Source: Flavobacterium frigidarium DSM 17623 (GTDB lineage Bacteria > Bacteroidota > Bacteroidia > Flavobacteriales > Flavobacteriaceae). From it: DNA of 64,000 bases. A program made the translations under genes and the position numbers. The notes beneath the pieces were generated by a model, which saw nothing but the letters and a program-made list of their open reading frames with translations, did not search any database and was not told the DNA's origin. Positions 9,801-24,800 of this stretch are shown here, one piece after another. Numbering within the stretch: the stretch's first letter is position 1; each line of letters starts with the position of its first letter. The stretch covers positions 1-64,000 of the forward strand of contig NZ_AUDO01000019.1 of the NCBI RefSeq assembly GCF_000425505.1, in the 5' to 3' direction.

Positions 9801-12800
9801 CACCAAATTTAAAAATAGAAGGAAGTGTTGCGGGACAATTAATCAATTTGAATGGGGCAGACAATGTAATTATTGATGGTAGAGTAAACCAGCTAGGAAG
9901 TACAAGTTTGTCATTTTCGAATACAAACAGTAGTGGTAGTGTTATTCAATTTATAAATGATGCCACTTCAAATACAATCAGATATTGCAATGTACAAGGA
10001 ACAACTTCATCTGCAGCAAGTGGTCTAATCGTTTTTGGGTCAGGTGACGCTGTGGGGAACGATAATAATACGATTGAATATTGCGACATACGTGATGGGG
10101 CAACTACTCCTACTAATGCAATTTATTCTGCAGGATCTTCTGTGAGTGCAGACAACAGTACAAACGTCGTAAGTAATTGTACGATTTATAATTATTTTAA
10201 TGCTGCGACTTCTTCAAACGGAATTTATTTGGCTTCGAATAGTTCGGCTTGGACAATTTCGAACAATAAATTTTATCAAACAGCCACTCGTACTACGACA
10301 ACTACAGGTTTAACGCACCGTGCTATTTATATTCTTACAGCTTCTGGAATAAATTATACTGTAAATAATAATGTCATCGGGTATAATAGTGCATCTGCAA
10401 CAGGTCTTACCACTTACGCAGGCCAATCAACCTTATACAGAGGGATTGAAATGACAGTGGGAACAGCGACAGTATCAAATGTACAAGGAAACACTGTTAG
10501 TAATATCAATTTTTCGACAACTATTGGTACGGCTACTACTGCAGGTATTTTTTCGGGTATCTCAGTACTGGCAGGAAATGTAAACATGGGTACTACAACT
10601 GGAAACATTGTTGGAGCCACTACAGGTACTGATGTTATTCAGGTTTCTAGTACTACTTCTTTAGGATTAATAAACGGAATATATGTTTCGTCAGTAGGAA
10701 CTGTAGCGATCAGTAATAACAATATAGGAGGTTTCAGTACAAATGGTGGCACTACCATTGGTTATACGTTTAACGGAATCTATACTTTAGGAGTGGGTGG
10801 AAATTTTTCTATAGCTAATAATACTATTGGAAGTAAAACGACAGCAAATTCAATCACGATTGGTGATGCGGGGACTTTGGGGGCAGTGTGTACCTTTCGA
10901 GGAATATTTAATAGTGGGTCAGGTTTAATTTCGATTACTACTAACACGATTCAAAACACAACGGTTTATGGAACAAGTACTTCAGTTTATTACGGAATTA
11001 TAAATACTGCAGGATCAAATAGTGTCGATATAACAGAAAACGCGGTGATCTCGGGAACCAATACCGGTACAAATTCAAGCACTGCCATAACGTATTATCC
11101 TATTTATAATTCGGCTGCAGTTTCTACTTTAAGTATTAACAACAATATTATAAGGAATCATTCAAGAACTGCTACTGGAGGTTATTTTACAGCAATAGCA
11201 AATGTTGGCGCTGTTTTGACGAATATAAATATTAACGGAAATCAATTAGGAAATGCGAGTGGTGGATTAATTACTTATTCGGCAGCAAATACAGTCGCGT
11301 TATTCGGGATAAATAATACAGGTGGTGCTGCGAGTTCTGAACTTTCGATTCAGAATAATGATATAAGAGGTGTTAATTATACCGGAGCATCAGCATCAAA
11401 TGCCAATACTTATATCAGTAATACTGCAGCTACCTTAAAACAAAACATTAGCAACAATACTTTTACTAATCTTAATGTAAACACTACAGGGACAATTACA
11501 TTCATTTCGAACAATGTAACTATGCCTGCAAACGGTGTTCAGAATATTGATAATAACAGTATTGTTACTGGTTTTGTTCGAAATTCAGCTGCTGGTTTCG
11601 GAGCAATAACATTGTTTACAAGTACGGCAACTACCAATAATACGGGTGTAGTAGTAACAAATAATAATAATAACTTTTCGAACATTACCCAAGGTGGAAC
11701 ATCATCTATCAACGGTTGGGTAAATCAGGATGCAGGAACCGGTAATGTAGACAAAACAATTTATAATAATAAATTTGAAAATTGGATAAGTGGTTCAGGA
11801 GCAGTAACAGCGCTGAATGTAAATGTTGTTAGTGAAACGAATAAAACCTATAGCAATAGTATTCAGAACATAAGTGGTACGGGTTCTTTGACTGGGATCA
11901 CTACAGCAGTGGGAAGTGATAAAATTTATCAAAACACTATAAACAACTTGAGTTCTTCGGGAGGGATATTAACTAGCATTACCGGTATAAATAGTACTGG
12001 CGGAATTACAAAAAACATTTATCAAAATACGATTTCTAATTTAGTAGGAAGTGCATTAACAACCGGATCTGTACGTGGAATTTTAATTTCTGGTGGGACA
12101 ACTGTAAATGTATATGAAAATAAAGTTTTCAGTTTATCTGCAGGTGCTAATACTACAGGGACAATCAGTGGAATCTGGGTTACCGGAGGATCTGCGGTAA
12201 ATTTAGACCGAAATAAAATTTATGATTTATCCTCTTCCAGTACTGCGGTTTCAACAGGTGTGGTGTATGGTATTCAAGTTTCGGGTAATACGGCTTCCTT
12301 GATAACTAATGTTACAAATAATGTGATAGGAGATTTGAGAGTAAGTGCAGCTAGTGGAACAGACTTGATTCGTGGACTGGGTTTTATCTCGACTGGTACG
12401 ACTTCGACGACCAATGTCTATTACAATACAGTCTATTTAAATGCAGCAGCTTCGAGCGGGACTAACTCGGGCTCATCGGGTATTTATCATACAACAAGTA
12501 CAACTGCTACTACCGCGACATTGAATCTTCGAAATAATATTATCATTAATAATTCCACTCCAAAAGGAACAGGAACAACGGTAGCTTTTAGACGAAGCTT
12601 AGGTAGTGCAAGTGCATTAAACAATTATGCAACGACCTCAAAAAACAATTTGTTTTATGCTGGAACACCAAGCTCAACCTATTTAATTTATAGTGATGGA
12701 ACGAGTACGGCACAAACTTTTACACAATACAAGGCCGGAAGTTTTACTGCTGGAACTATCGCGCCACGTGATCAAGTTTCGGTAAGTGAAAATTTAAATT

Positions 12801-15800
12801 TTATTAGCACAGCAGGTTCCAATGCGAATTATTTAAAAGTAAACACCAGTATCGCTACGCAAATAGAAAGTGGAGCGGTAAATATTGCTGATTATACAGT
12901 AGATTATTTAGGTACTACACGTCAAGGAAATCCAGGGTATACAGGGGCGAGTACCTCAGCGCCAGATATGGGTGCCTATGAAAATGATTATGTAGCGATT
13001 GATGCTTCGGCTCCTTCGATAACATATACCGCTTTAACCAACAATAGCTGTTTGAGTAACAAAACTATTTCGGCTATTATCTCAGATGCAACTGGAGTAA
13101 ATGTCACTACTGGCACGAGACCTAGAATTTATTTTAAGAAATTGACTAATAGCAATGTTTTGCCGGCTACAAATACAAGTAGTACAGATGGTTGGAAATA
13201 CATTGAAACAACAAGTACTGCAAGTCCGTTTGATTTTTCCATTAACTATAGTTTACTTTTTGGTGGGGCCACGACCAATGATGTGATTCAGTATTTTATC
13301 ACTGCCCAAGACATTGTAACACCGTCGCCTTATGTGGGTATCAATACAGGTACCTACGCGGCTGCGCCTACAAGTGTAGCGTTGACATCTGCTGCTTTTC
13401 CTATCGGGGGTACCATTAACAATTTTACAATTTTGGCGGGACTAAGCGGGACTGTAACTGTGGGAACTGGCGGAACTTATCCAACACTAACGGGTACTGG
13501 TGGTTTGTTTGCCGAGTTAAATTCCAAAGGACTTTCTGCTAACTTGACAGCCAATATTATTAGCGATATTGTAGAGCCTGGAACAAATGCATTGAATCAA
13601 TTGAATTATGGTTGTACCGATTTTAGTACGCTGACCATCTCTCCAAGTGGAGGAGCAGCTAGAACAATTTCTGGTACAGTAGCAGGAGGCGCCTTACTTA
13701 ATTTTAATGGGGCAGATTACGTTGTTGTTGACGGTTTGAACAGTGGCGGAAATTCTTTAACCATTTCGAATGCGAGCACAGCGAGTACGGCAGGTACGAG
13801 TACTATCCGTTTTATAAATGATGCAACAAATAATACAGTGCGCAATTGTACTATCGAAGGAGCATCAACATTAGCTTCCACTGCTACGATACTGTTCTCA
13901 ACAGCTGCATCGGTAGGTAATGTTAATAATTCGATTGTCAGCAATACGATCAAAGCAGTTGGAACTAACTTGCCTACCAATGCGATTTATTCTGCGGGAA
14001 GTTCCGTATTGATTGACAATAGCGAAATTACGATCAGCAATAATACCATTCAGGATTATTACAATGCTGCTTTGGCTTCAAACGGAATTTTAATTGCTTC
14101 CAATAGTTCTGCTTGGACCATTTCGGGAAATAAGTTTTTTCAAACAGCAACTCGTACTGCGACCACATCAAATACGCATAGAGGTATCAATATTATAACT
14201 GCGTCGGGAGTTGATTATTCGATACTAAACAATACTATAGGATATGCTACTGCGACAGCTACAGGAACTACAACCTACGCCGGTGCAGTAGGTAATCGTT
14301 TTTTTGGTATCGAAATGAATGTTGGAACGCTATCTACTTCTAGTGTTCAAGGAAATAAAATTGCAGGAATTAATTTATCATATACTGCTTCTCCAGCTAT
14401 CACAGCAGCTCCTGGAATTTTTAGCGGAATATCAGTATTAGGAGGAAAGCTAGATATCGGTACTACAACCGGAAATACAATTGGTGCGACTACAGGAAAT
14501 GGTTCCATCACATTGACATCAAGTATTACGGCTAATTATCTTTCAGGTATTTATTGTACCTCAACGAGTACGGTGAATATAAAAAATAATACTATTGGTT
14601 CCATTAGTACTACTGGAGCTTTAGGGATTGGGTATACTTTTCACGGTATCAATACCGTTGGAGGTGGGCAATTTTCAGTGGCAGACAATACTATTGGAAG
14701 TGCGAGTACGGCAAATTCGATTGCCATAGGAACTTTAGGAACGACCACAACAGGGGTTTGTACTTTGAACGGAATCTACAATCTAGCCACAGGAGGAATC
14801 ACGATTAGTGGCAATACGATTCAAAATGTTTCATCTTACGGTACGTCGGCATCTGTTTTAAATGGAATTTTAAATAGTGGAGCTTCTGGAATAGTATCAA
14901 TTACTAATAATTCTATAATTGCAGCGACTAATACAGGTACAGGAGTACTTAGTGGTATATCAAATACTGCAATCGCTACAACGGTAGCGATTACGGCAAA
15001 TAAAATTAGAAATTTTACTAAGTCGGTAGCGACTGGGGCAGTTACAGCAATTTCGAATAGTGGGGCTGTTTTGTCTCAAATCAGTATTGAAAACAACCAA
15101 TTAGGAAATACTACAGGTGGTTTAATCACGTATTCTGTTGCCAATTCAGCTACTTTATTAGGAATCAGTAACACAGCTGGTTCTGCAAACTGTGCTTTAT
15201 CCATTCAAAATAATGATATAAGAGGAATTACGTATGCAGTTGCGGGTACGAATGCCAACACCTATATTATCAATTCGGCTACTACTCTGTCTCAAACGAT
15301 TAGCGGAAACACTTTTACAGCACTAAATGTCAACACTACTGGAGGAATTATTTTTATCTCCAACAGTGTGATCATGCCTGCAAACGGAATCCAAAATGTA
15401 AACAGTAACAGTATTGCGACCTCATTTACACGTACGGCAGCAAGTGGAGCAATTACCTTGTTCAACAGTATCGCCTCCACAAACAATAGTAATGTCGTTG
15501 TAAATAATAACAACAATAATTTTTCGAATATCGCGATAAATGGAGCGGCGACGATCGCGGGTTGGGTAAATACCGATGCCGGAACAGGTTTGGTTACCAA
15601 AACAATTTCAGGCAATACATTTGAAAATTGGAATGCAGGAACAGGAACGGTGATCGCAATGAACGTTAATATTACCAGTACCGCCAATGCAACGACAAAC
15701 AATACTATTCGAAACAATACTAGTGCGGGATCGATTTACGGAATTACAACAGGAGCAGGAAATGACAAAATTTATTCGAATAACATTTATTCTTTAGTTT

Positions 15801-18800
15801 CTACAGGAACTGTGGCTACGATTGTAAACGGTATTGCTATCACTAGCGGAACTGAAAAAAATATCTATCAAAACACCATTTACGGTCTTCAAGCGAATAA
15901 TATCACAACAGGAAGCGTCAGCGGAATTGGAGTTTCGGGCGGTTCTAGTACTACAATTTATCAAAATAAAATATATGATATTTCGTCATCAGCTTCAGGT
16001 CTTACAACTGGTACGGTAAACGGAATATTGGTTTCGGGAACAGCCGCTGATCAAGTTGCAACAATATATAACAACCGAATTGCTGCAATAACTGCCCCAG
16101 CTGCAAACGTAACGGACAATGTGCGAGGAATAAGCATGACCAATACCGGTGTTAGATCGACAACTAATGTATATTTTAATAGTATTTATCTAAATGCGAC
16201 ATCTACTGGAACTAATTTTGGTTCTAGTGCAGTGTTTCATGCAGCGAATACGACTGCGAGTACGGGTACATTAAATTTAAGAAATAATATTGTTGTAAAT
16301 CTTTCTACAGCCAATGGTTCTGGATTGACGGTTGCTTTTAGACAAAGTTCAGGAACCTCTTTAAGGCTGAATAATTATAGTTCGTTGTCTAATAATAATT
16401 TATTTTACGGTGGAGTTCCAAGTGCAACTAATTTGATTTATTCTAATGGTACGAACTCTGCCCAAGATATAACAGCTTATAAGGCAGGTACATTTACAGC
16501 GGGTACAATTGCTCCTCGTGATCAACTTTCAGTATCCGAAAATCCACAGTTTATAAGTACAGTAGGATCTAGTGTTGATTTTCTAAAAATAAGCAACAAC
16601 GATATCACTTTTATCGAAAGTGGTGCTGTGAATATTTCGGGAATAACTGCGGATTTTGAAGGTCAAATCAGAGCAGGGAACAGCGGTTATGCAGTGCAAA
16701 CAAATGGGGCGGGATCTGCGCCAGATATAGGGGCTGATGAATTTGATGGAAAATTGCCAAATGTCATAGTTTCAAACGCTAATGCTTTAAGTAACGGAAG
16801 TTATAGTAAGGTCTCTGGCGCTTTTGCGGCCATTAATAGCTATGATCAAACAGGCAAAGATGTAGTAGTGACGCTAATTGGTAGTACTACCGAAGATGTT
16901 ACAGCGACACTTAATCAAGGAGCCTGGACTAGCTTGAAAATGTATCCTACTAAAACAGGCTTGTACGTTTCTGGAACTATTGCAGCCGCACCTTTAATCA
17001 GTTTGAACGGTGCCGATAATGTTACTCTCGATGGACGTGTGAACCAAACGGGGTCAACAAAAAGTTTGAGTATCGTCAACACAAGTACGTCAAATAGTGC
17101 AGGTACCGCAACAATTCGTTTGAGTAATTCAGCCGAATCAAATACCTTAAAATATCTAAATATCAACGGATCATCTAGTAGTGCTATAAACGGATTGATT
17201 GAATTTGCTACCTCAACCACAGGGAACGGTAATGACAACACTGTTATAGAATACAATGCGATAAGCAATTCTGCAGGAAACCGACCTATAAATGCAATCT
17301 ATTCCCTTGGTACTGCAGGCAAGGAAAACAGTTCAAATATCATACGATACAATACTATTTTTGATTTTGTCAATAATAATAGTTCTTCAAACGGAATCAA
17401 TTTGGCTGCAAACTCATCCGATTGGTCTATTTCGAACAACAGTTTTTATGAAACGAATACTATGGTCCCTACAACGGGCTCTTATGTGTACACTGCTATC
17501 CTTATTGATGATGTAAACGGAAATAATTTTACAATTTCTAGTAATTATATTGGTGGTAAAGCAGCAGTAAACGGTGGTGGTGCGTGGACAGTAAACGCCA
17601 ATACCAATCATAGTTTTAGAGGAATTTATCTAAATGTTGGTGCTGTTACAGCAAGTTCAATTCAGTCAAATTCGATTCAGAATTTCAATTACACCAGTTC
17701 AAGTGCAACTCCTTGGCGCGGAATAGAAGTAAATGCAGGTACTGTTAATATTGGTACGACAACGGGTAATGTTATTGGTTCGGCAACAGGAACAGGATCC
17801 ATTACTTTGACAACAAATACTAATGCGGATTCCTATGGAATTTATATAGGAAGTGACAACACGGTGTCTATTTCGAAAAATAATATTGGCTCTATTTCAA
17901 TTTATGGAAGCAGTACAACGGCTGCACATAGTTTTACTGGAATTTACAAAAAATCGGGCGTTGCAGGAACAATCAATATTACGCAGAATGTTATTGGAAG
18001 CACAGGTACATCAAGCAGTATCGCAACGCTTTCGACAGCTTCAACAGCATCTGTGGGGCAAAATTTGATAGGGGTGTATTTGCAATCTACCGGAAATCAT
18101 ACGCTTACAAGTAATACGATTGTCAATTTGATCAATGCCTACACAGGTACGCAAGTATCTAGAACAGTGGGTGTGTATACTACTGCAGGAACAGCAACCT
18201 TGGTGAAAAACAGTATTCATGATTTGTTTAGCACCGCATTGGGTACCACTACGGGCACGGTTTCTGGGGTGGAGATGACTGGAACGGCGGCAGTAAATAC
18301 GGTAACAGAAACGGTTATCTACAACTTGTCAAATACAAATGCCGCTTTTACGGGCTACATTACGGGTATTTCTTTTTCGGGAAGTACAGGGGCGAATTTA
18401 GTGAATCGAAATTTTATTCGAAATCTATCCGTTAGTTCTAGTGCTGCAAATGCGAGTATTTATGGTATTCGAATTGGGCAAGGAACGGCAACTTTTGCTA
18501 ATAATATTGTCACACTAGGCGGTAATACCGCGACAACCATTTACGGTATTTACAGCAGTGGAACAAGTGGCAGTAGCTCAAGTCTTTACTTTAATACCGT
18601 TTACATCAATGGGTCGTTAGGTAGTGGAATTGCAAATAAATCGTATGCTTTTTATGAAGCAGCAGGGGGTACAGTACGAGATTTTAGAAATAATATTTTT
18701 TCGAATTTTAGAACCACTTCAGCTGGCACAAATGCACATTATGCAGTGTTTTTGAACTATAGCGGTGCAAGTAATTTAACGCTAGATTACAATATCTATT

Positions 18801-21800
18801 GGGCATCTGGTACGGGTGGTGTGATAGGGAATTACAACGGAAGCAATGTTACATCGTTACCAATAGTTAGTGGTCAAGACGCAAATAGTAGTATTAGCAT
18901 TCCAGGTTTTTCTAATGCAGGAGGTTTAACAGCTGCCGATTATAAAGTAAATTCTTCAACCGTTGGAGTAGCAGGTACAGGTATAATTCTTGATTATGCG
19001 CAAACTGCTCGTGGGATTCCGCCAAATATTGGAGCTTGGGAGTTCAATACCAACAGTTGGGTAGGGAACATAAATACCGATTTTAATACTGCTGGTAACT
19101 GGTCTGCAGGTTCGGTTCCGCTAGAAGAAGCATCGATTGTTTTTGCTGTTTCTCCCATTAGAGACTGTGTGTTGGATCAAGATCGAATAGTCGGAAGTAT
19201 AGTAAATGGACCGGCTACGTACAAATTTGTAGTAAACGGTAAGGCTTTAACGCTTCGTGGCGATTTGTATCTCACCAACGGTGGACAAATCGATGCTACT
19301 GTTGCAGGGTCGACTGTGATTTTTGAAAGTGACGAACTGCAAACTATTTCAAGTGGAGCCTTTGTGTCGAATACGATTCCGAATCTTACCATCAATAATG
19401 TAGTGGGGGTGACTTCAAATAGTGACCTTACTATTACTGGCATTTTAAATTTATTAAGCGCCAATCCATCAGATGTAAAAGGAACTTTTGACACAGGAAC
19501 AAAAATCATTACAATGGGCGAAGACGCTATAACTATTGGTGATGGTGATTTAACGGGTATTGTTCAAAGAAATAGTTTTTCTGCAAATAAGGACTATAGT
19601 TTTAACGGTAAAAACATGGTAGTTTTCTTTGAAAATACGGGAACGTTGCCAACATCCGTGAGTGTGAAATTGTCTATTGTTGCAAATCCATCTTGGAAAA
19701 CAAGTGGAGTGAAAAGAATGTATGCGCTAATTCAAACAGGAGCTGTGGGAAGCAGTCCAACTGCAGCGACAATCAAGGCAGGTTACTTGGACTCTGAGTT
19801 AAATAATAACGACGAAAGTAAATTGGTGTATTTCTCTTATCGAAATCCACCTGGAACTTTATTTGAACATGGTCGTGCTAGCATTAATACAACTGAAAAC
19901 TGGGTGAAATTGTCCAATATTAATATGGCATTTTTCCCATCTACTTTCGGTACTTTGGAGCTTGGATTAAGTGCAAACGAGATCGAAACCCTAACTTGGA
20001 ACGGATCTGTGAGTACCTCCTGGACTACCGTGAATAACTGGACTCCAAATGGAGCTCCGTCAGATTTTGTGAATATCATTATACCCGACGCAGCTACAAC
20101 GACGTTTGATCCTATTGTACCCATCGCAACAACCATCAGAGCAATTGAATTACAAAGCGGTAGTATCCTGAATGCGGTTGCGAATGCTCAAATGACATTA
20201 ATAGATGGCGCTGATGTATGGGTGAATGAAGGAGGAGTTTTTAATCCAAATACAAGTACGATTCTCTTTAAAAGTGATACTGCAGATATTTCTGGAGCAA
20301 CTAGCTTTTATAATGTAACTGTTGATACAGATGCCAATTTATTGATGAAAACCGGAAGTACAATGCGTATCGCTGGTGCCATGAATAATAATGGTGTTTG
20401 GCGTCCGGCTTGGGATGGGAATGTAACCACGGTAGAGTACAATGGCGCTAATCAAAATGTCGTCATTCCGTATGCTGCTACAAATCGTTATTCAAGCTTG
20501 ATTTTAAGCGGAAGCGGTACAAAAACATTACCCTCAACAAACCTATCTATTTTAGGAAATTTAACTTTGGCAGGAACAGTTAGTGTCACTACTCCAAACA
20601 GTATGGTGATTGTAGGGGATTTGTCACTAGGGGCCAACACAACCTTTGACGCTGGGGCCAATACGCATACAGTTGGAGGAAACTTTACTCACAGTGGGAT
20701 ACTCAATACTATAGGGAGTACGTTTGTAATGAATGGTTTGACTGCTGCTCAAAGTATATCTGGTACAGCGGTTACGACGGCTTTTAATAACTTGGTGGTT
20801 TTAAATACTTTTGGTGTAACGGTTAGTAAAGACGTGACGGTTAACGGAACTTTAGATTTGCAAAGTGATAATCCAACTGCTATTTTAGGTAGTTTGGATA
20901 TGGGAATAAATACGCTGTCATTGGCTGCTACGGCTACAAATACGGGGATAGGAGATGTTACCGGAATTGTAAAACGTGCACATACCTTTGTAACGGGTCA
21001 GACTTATACTTTTGGGAATAGTAAAACTTTGATGATTTTTGGATCAACAGGTACAAAGGCATCACAAGTAAGTGTGAAAACTAAAATTGGTACTGCGCCA
21101 ACATGGAAGACCACTGCTGTTAAAAGGGTTTATGACTTAGCACAAGTGGGCGCAAATAACAACTTCGCTACCATACAGTTAAATTATTTAGATTCAGAAC
21201 TTAATGGTGCTGATGAATCACAATTAGTATTTTTTGGAGCAATAGGATTACCAACACCTACAGTAGTGGAGTATGGATACAACTCAAAAGATGAGTCTAA
21301 TAACAGTATTGACTTAATAAATGTTAGTGTAGGTGCAAGGCCATCAGCTTTTGGTCAAACAGAAATCGCTTTGTCATCCTCTGAAAATCCAAATATTACT
21401 TGGAATGGTTCGCAATCTACAGATTGGAATAATCCTTTTAACTGGAGTCCAAATAGTTATCCTAATAAGTTTACTAGAATGACCATTCCTAATGCAACTA
21501 CAACAACCTATGATCCAATATTACCTGCATTGGCCGAGTCTCATCAATTGATTATTCAAAATGCGGGTATCTTAAATGCTGGTCCAACATCAGAATTGTA
21601 TTTCTACAATGAAAATGCTGAGGTCGTGTGGCAAAATTCTGGTGGTATATTTAATGCAGGTACGAGTACGGTTGTTTTTACTGATCTTGATTTAAAAATT
21701 AGTGGTGCTACTAATTTTAATAGTGTAATAATTAATACTGGAGCTAGTTTAACTCCTCAGGCAAATAGCACTATTGGTATTGGAGGAACATTATCAAATA

Positions 21801-24800
21801 ATGGAATTCTAGATGCAACGTCATTTTTAAATACAATCAATTATAACGGGGCTACGCAAACTGTAATTTATGCAAATGGAACGATTCCAGGGTATTATAA
21901 TTTGAGTTTAAGTGGTACAGATGTTAAAACAATGCCTAACCAAGTTATGAATGTTTTAGGAGATGTAACTACTTCTGGTATGGCTAGCATTACTGCAAAT
22001 AATGTCCTGGATATTGCAGGAAGTTTATCAATAGGCTCAGGTTCCTTATTTAATATGGGTTTATTTGATCATGAAATAGGAGGAAACTTTGTTAATAATG
22101 GATCATTTACGACTCAAACAGGAACAACTATTTTATTAAACGGCACCGCATTACAAACGATCTCGGGTGCAAGTTTGACCTCTTTTAAGAATCTTTCGAT
22201 AAATAATAGTGCTGGAGTAAATAGCAGCATGGACCTAACTGTAGAAGGCAATTTAAATTTGGTTACAGCAAATCCTACAGCTGTTAGGGGTGCTTTAAAC
22301 ATGACTGGAACAACGAGCTTAAATATGGGCGCACTTGCAGCAACTATTGGTATGGGTGATGTAAGTGGAATTGTACGCAGAGAACATGTCTTCAATAACG
22401 GACAAGACTATGATTTTGGTAATCCGTACACGACAATCAATTTCTTAAACGTAACAGGAAGTACAAAACCTACTTGGGTTAGTAGCAAAATTGTATTGGG
22501 TACAGCTCCTTCATGGAGATCTAGTGCAATCAATAGATATTACAGTTTTGCTCAGTCTGGCGGAAACGACAGAATGATCGTGAAACTACATTATTTAGAC
22601 AGCGAATTACACGGAACAGAAACAGATGAAACACAGCTTGTCTATTGGGATGGGTACGATCCAAATTTGGCTGTAAATAATTTTGTTAAATCCTTTCCGC
22701 GAAATCAAAATGGGAACGAGGCAACCAACAACTGGCTTCAGTTAACAGGTCCTGCTATCGACTTTTTGGCGACGTCAACATCTTTAGATGTGAAACAATG
22801 GAGTTTAAGTTATTCGAATGTAACGGTGCATACTTGGACAGGGAATGGTTCTGCCTCCTACGATGGGGATTGGAGTTTACCAGGAAACTGGAATGGTGGA
22901 GTACCTAATATAGATGATGCAGTTTTGATTCCTAACCCATCAAATTTACCATCGGATAATAATGGGGATTTGGCTCCTTACCGTAATGTGTTACCATTGA
23001 TTGCTCCCGCAACGGCAAAAACTTTAGAAATTGCTGCTGGGGCTACTCTTGTAGTAAGTGACTATGACATTGCGGTTGCCGGAAATACAAATGCGTGGGT
23101 CAATAATGGTGGGTTCACCGCAGGTACAGCTACTGTATCTTTTTCTGGAGCAACGGCAACAATTTCAGGCACTACTAATTTTAATAATTTAACTGTCAAT
23201 TCAGACAGTACACTTACACCTCAAACAGGAACTATAACTAGAGTTGCAAATGCAGTGACCAATAATGGCTTACTCAATGTGTCTGCCTTCTCAAATACTT
23301 TTGAATACAATGGTATGAATCAAACGGTCATCAACCCGCTTGCAGGAACTGGAGGGTATCATAATTTAATCTTTAGTAATAGTGGTACCAAAACGATGTT
23401 GCCAACATCAGGTGGTGCGGCTTTGAAAATTAATGGATTCTTCACTATCAGCGGAACAGCGGTTTCAACTACTGTCAATCCGTTAGCGATTAAAGGTGAT
23501 TTTACCATAGACCCCACGGCTAGTTTTACAACTGGAGCATTTACACATCAAGTGGGAGGGAACTTCATCAGTAACGGAAGCTTTACGGCATCAACTGGTA
23601 GTACGTTAGAAATGAATGGATCAGCTTCTCAAAGTATTGGAGGTTTAGCAACGCCATTATTGCTAAATAGCTTAACTATTTCTAATACGGGTGGTACCGT
23701 TACTACTGCAAGAGATTTAACGGCTAGCAGTAATTTTACCAATTCAGGTATTCTTGATATGAGTAATTTTATATTGTCAGTTGGCAATACCATTAACAAT
23801 TCAGGAACTTTACTTACTGCTGTTCCAGCTGTTAAGAGTCTTTATCCTATTCCTGCAGGCAAAGAATGGGGTGGAACTGTTGTATATAATGTTGATGCCG
23901 CTCAAAATGCAGTAGCTGGAAGCTTTACAAATCTTACCATTAACAACGGAGTAGGGGTTACAATTAGTAATGCGGCTCAAATAGGAATATCAGGAACATT
24001 ATTGATCAATAGTAATAAGAAGTTAATTGTGGATGCAGCCAACACATTAACGGTCTCAGGCACAATTACCAATAATGGCGGTACAGCAGGTTTAATTTTG
24101 GAATCAAATAGTTCGGGAAATGCCTCGCTAATTCACAATTCAAATAATGTACCCGCAACCGTAAAAAGATATATTAGTGGTGTTAAAGAAGCCTGGCATT
24201 TTATAGCCTCACCAGTTTCTAATCAAACCATTTCAGGAACCGATTGGACACCAACAGGTACTTACGGTAACGGTACGGGCTATGATTTATATTTATGGAA
24301 CGAACCAACGCCTTGTTGGACTTACTTGTTAAATACGACGGCTGCACCTACTTGGCCATCCTTACATCCGTCGGCTAATTTTGTAACAGCTAGAGGGTAT
24401 TTGTATTCAACTCAAGCAGTCAACCCTACCAAAGAATTTGCAGGCTTACTTAATAATGGTACTATAACGTATCCGTTAACCAATAGTAGTCCAGATTTGA
24501 CAGTGAAAGGGTTTAACTTAATAGGGAATCCGTACCCCTCTACAATTGACTGGAAGGCAACTACAGGTTGGACTCGATCAGCTTTGGTTACTGCTGCAGG
24601 CGGTTATGATATGTATATTTGGAATCCTGCCGCCAATAATTATGGTGTATTTAATTCTAATGGAACCACTGGGACTAACAGTGTTACGCAATACATCGCA
24701 CCGACACAAGGATTTTTTGTACGTGCAAGTACAGCAGGTTCAATTACGATGGGGAATGCGGTGAGAGTAAATACTGGTGCAAACAACTGGATGAGAGTTC

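Noticed and set aside
9597..19050. Repeated short units that might suggest a CRISPR array or tandem satellite
   Set aside because: The repeats keep the reading frame, vary at wobble positions and lack uniform spacers, so they are protein solenoid repeats.
9277..22395. Several minus-strand open frames (61-141 codons) inside the giant adhesin gene
   Set aside because: They are shadows of the Thr/Ala/Gly/Asn-rich coding strand. They have low-complexity Val/Pro/Leu composition and no recognisable domain.
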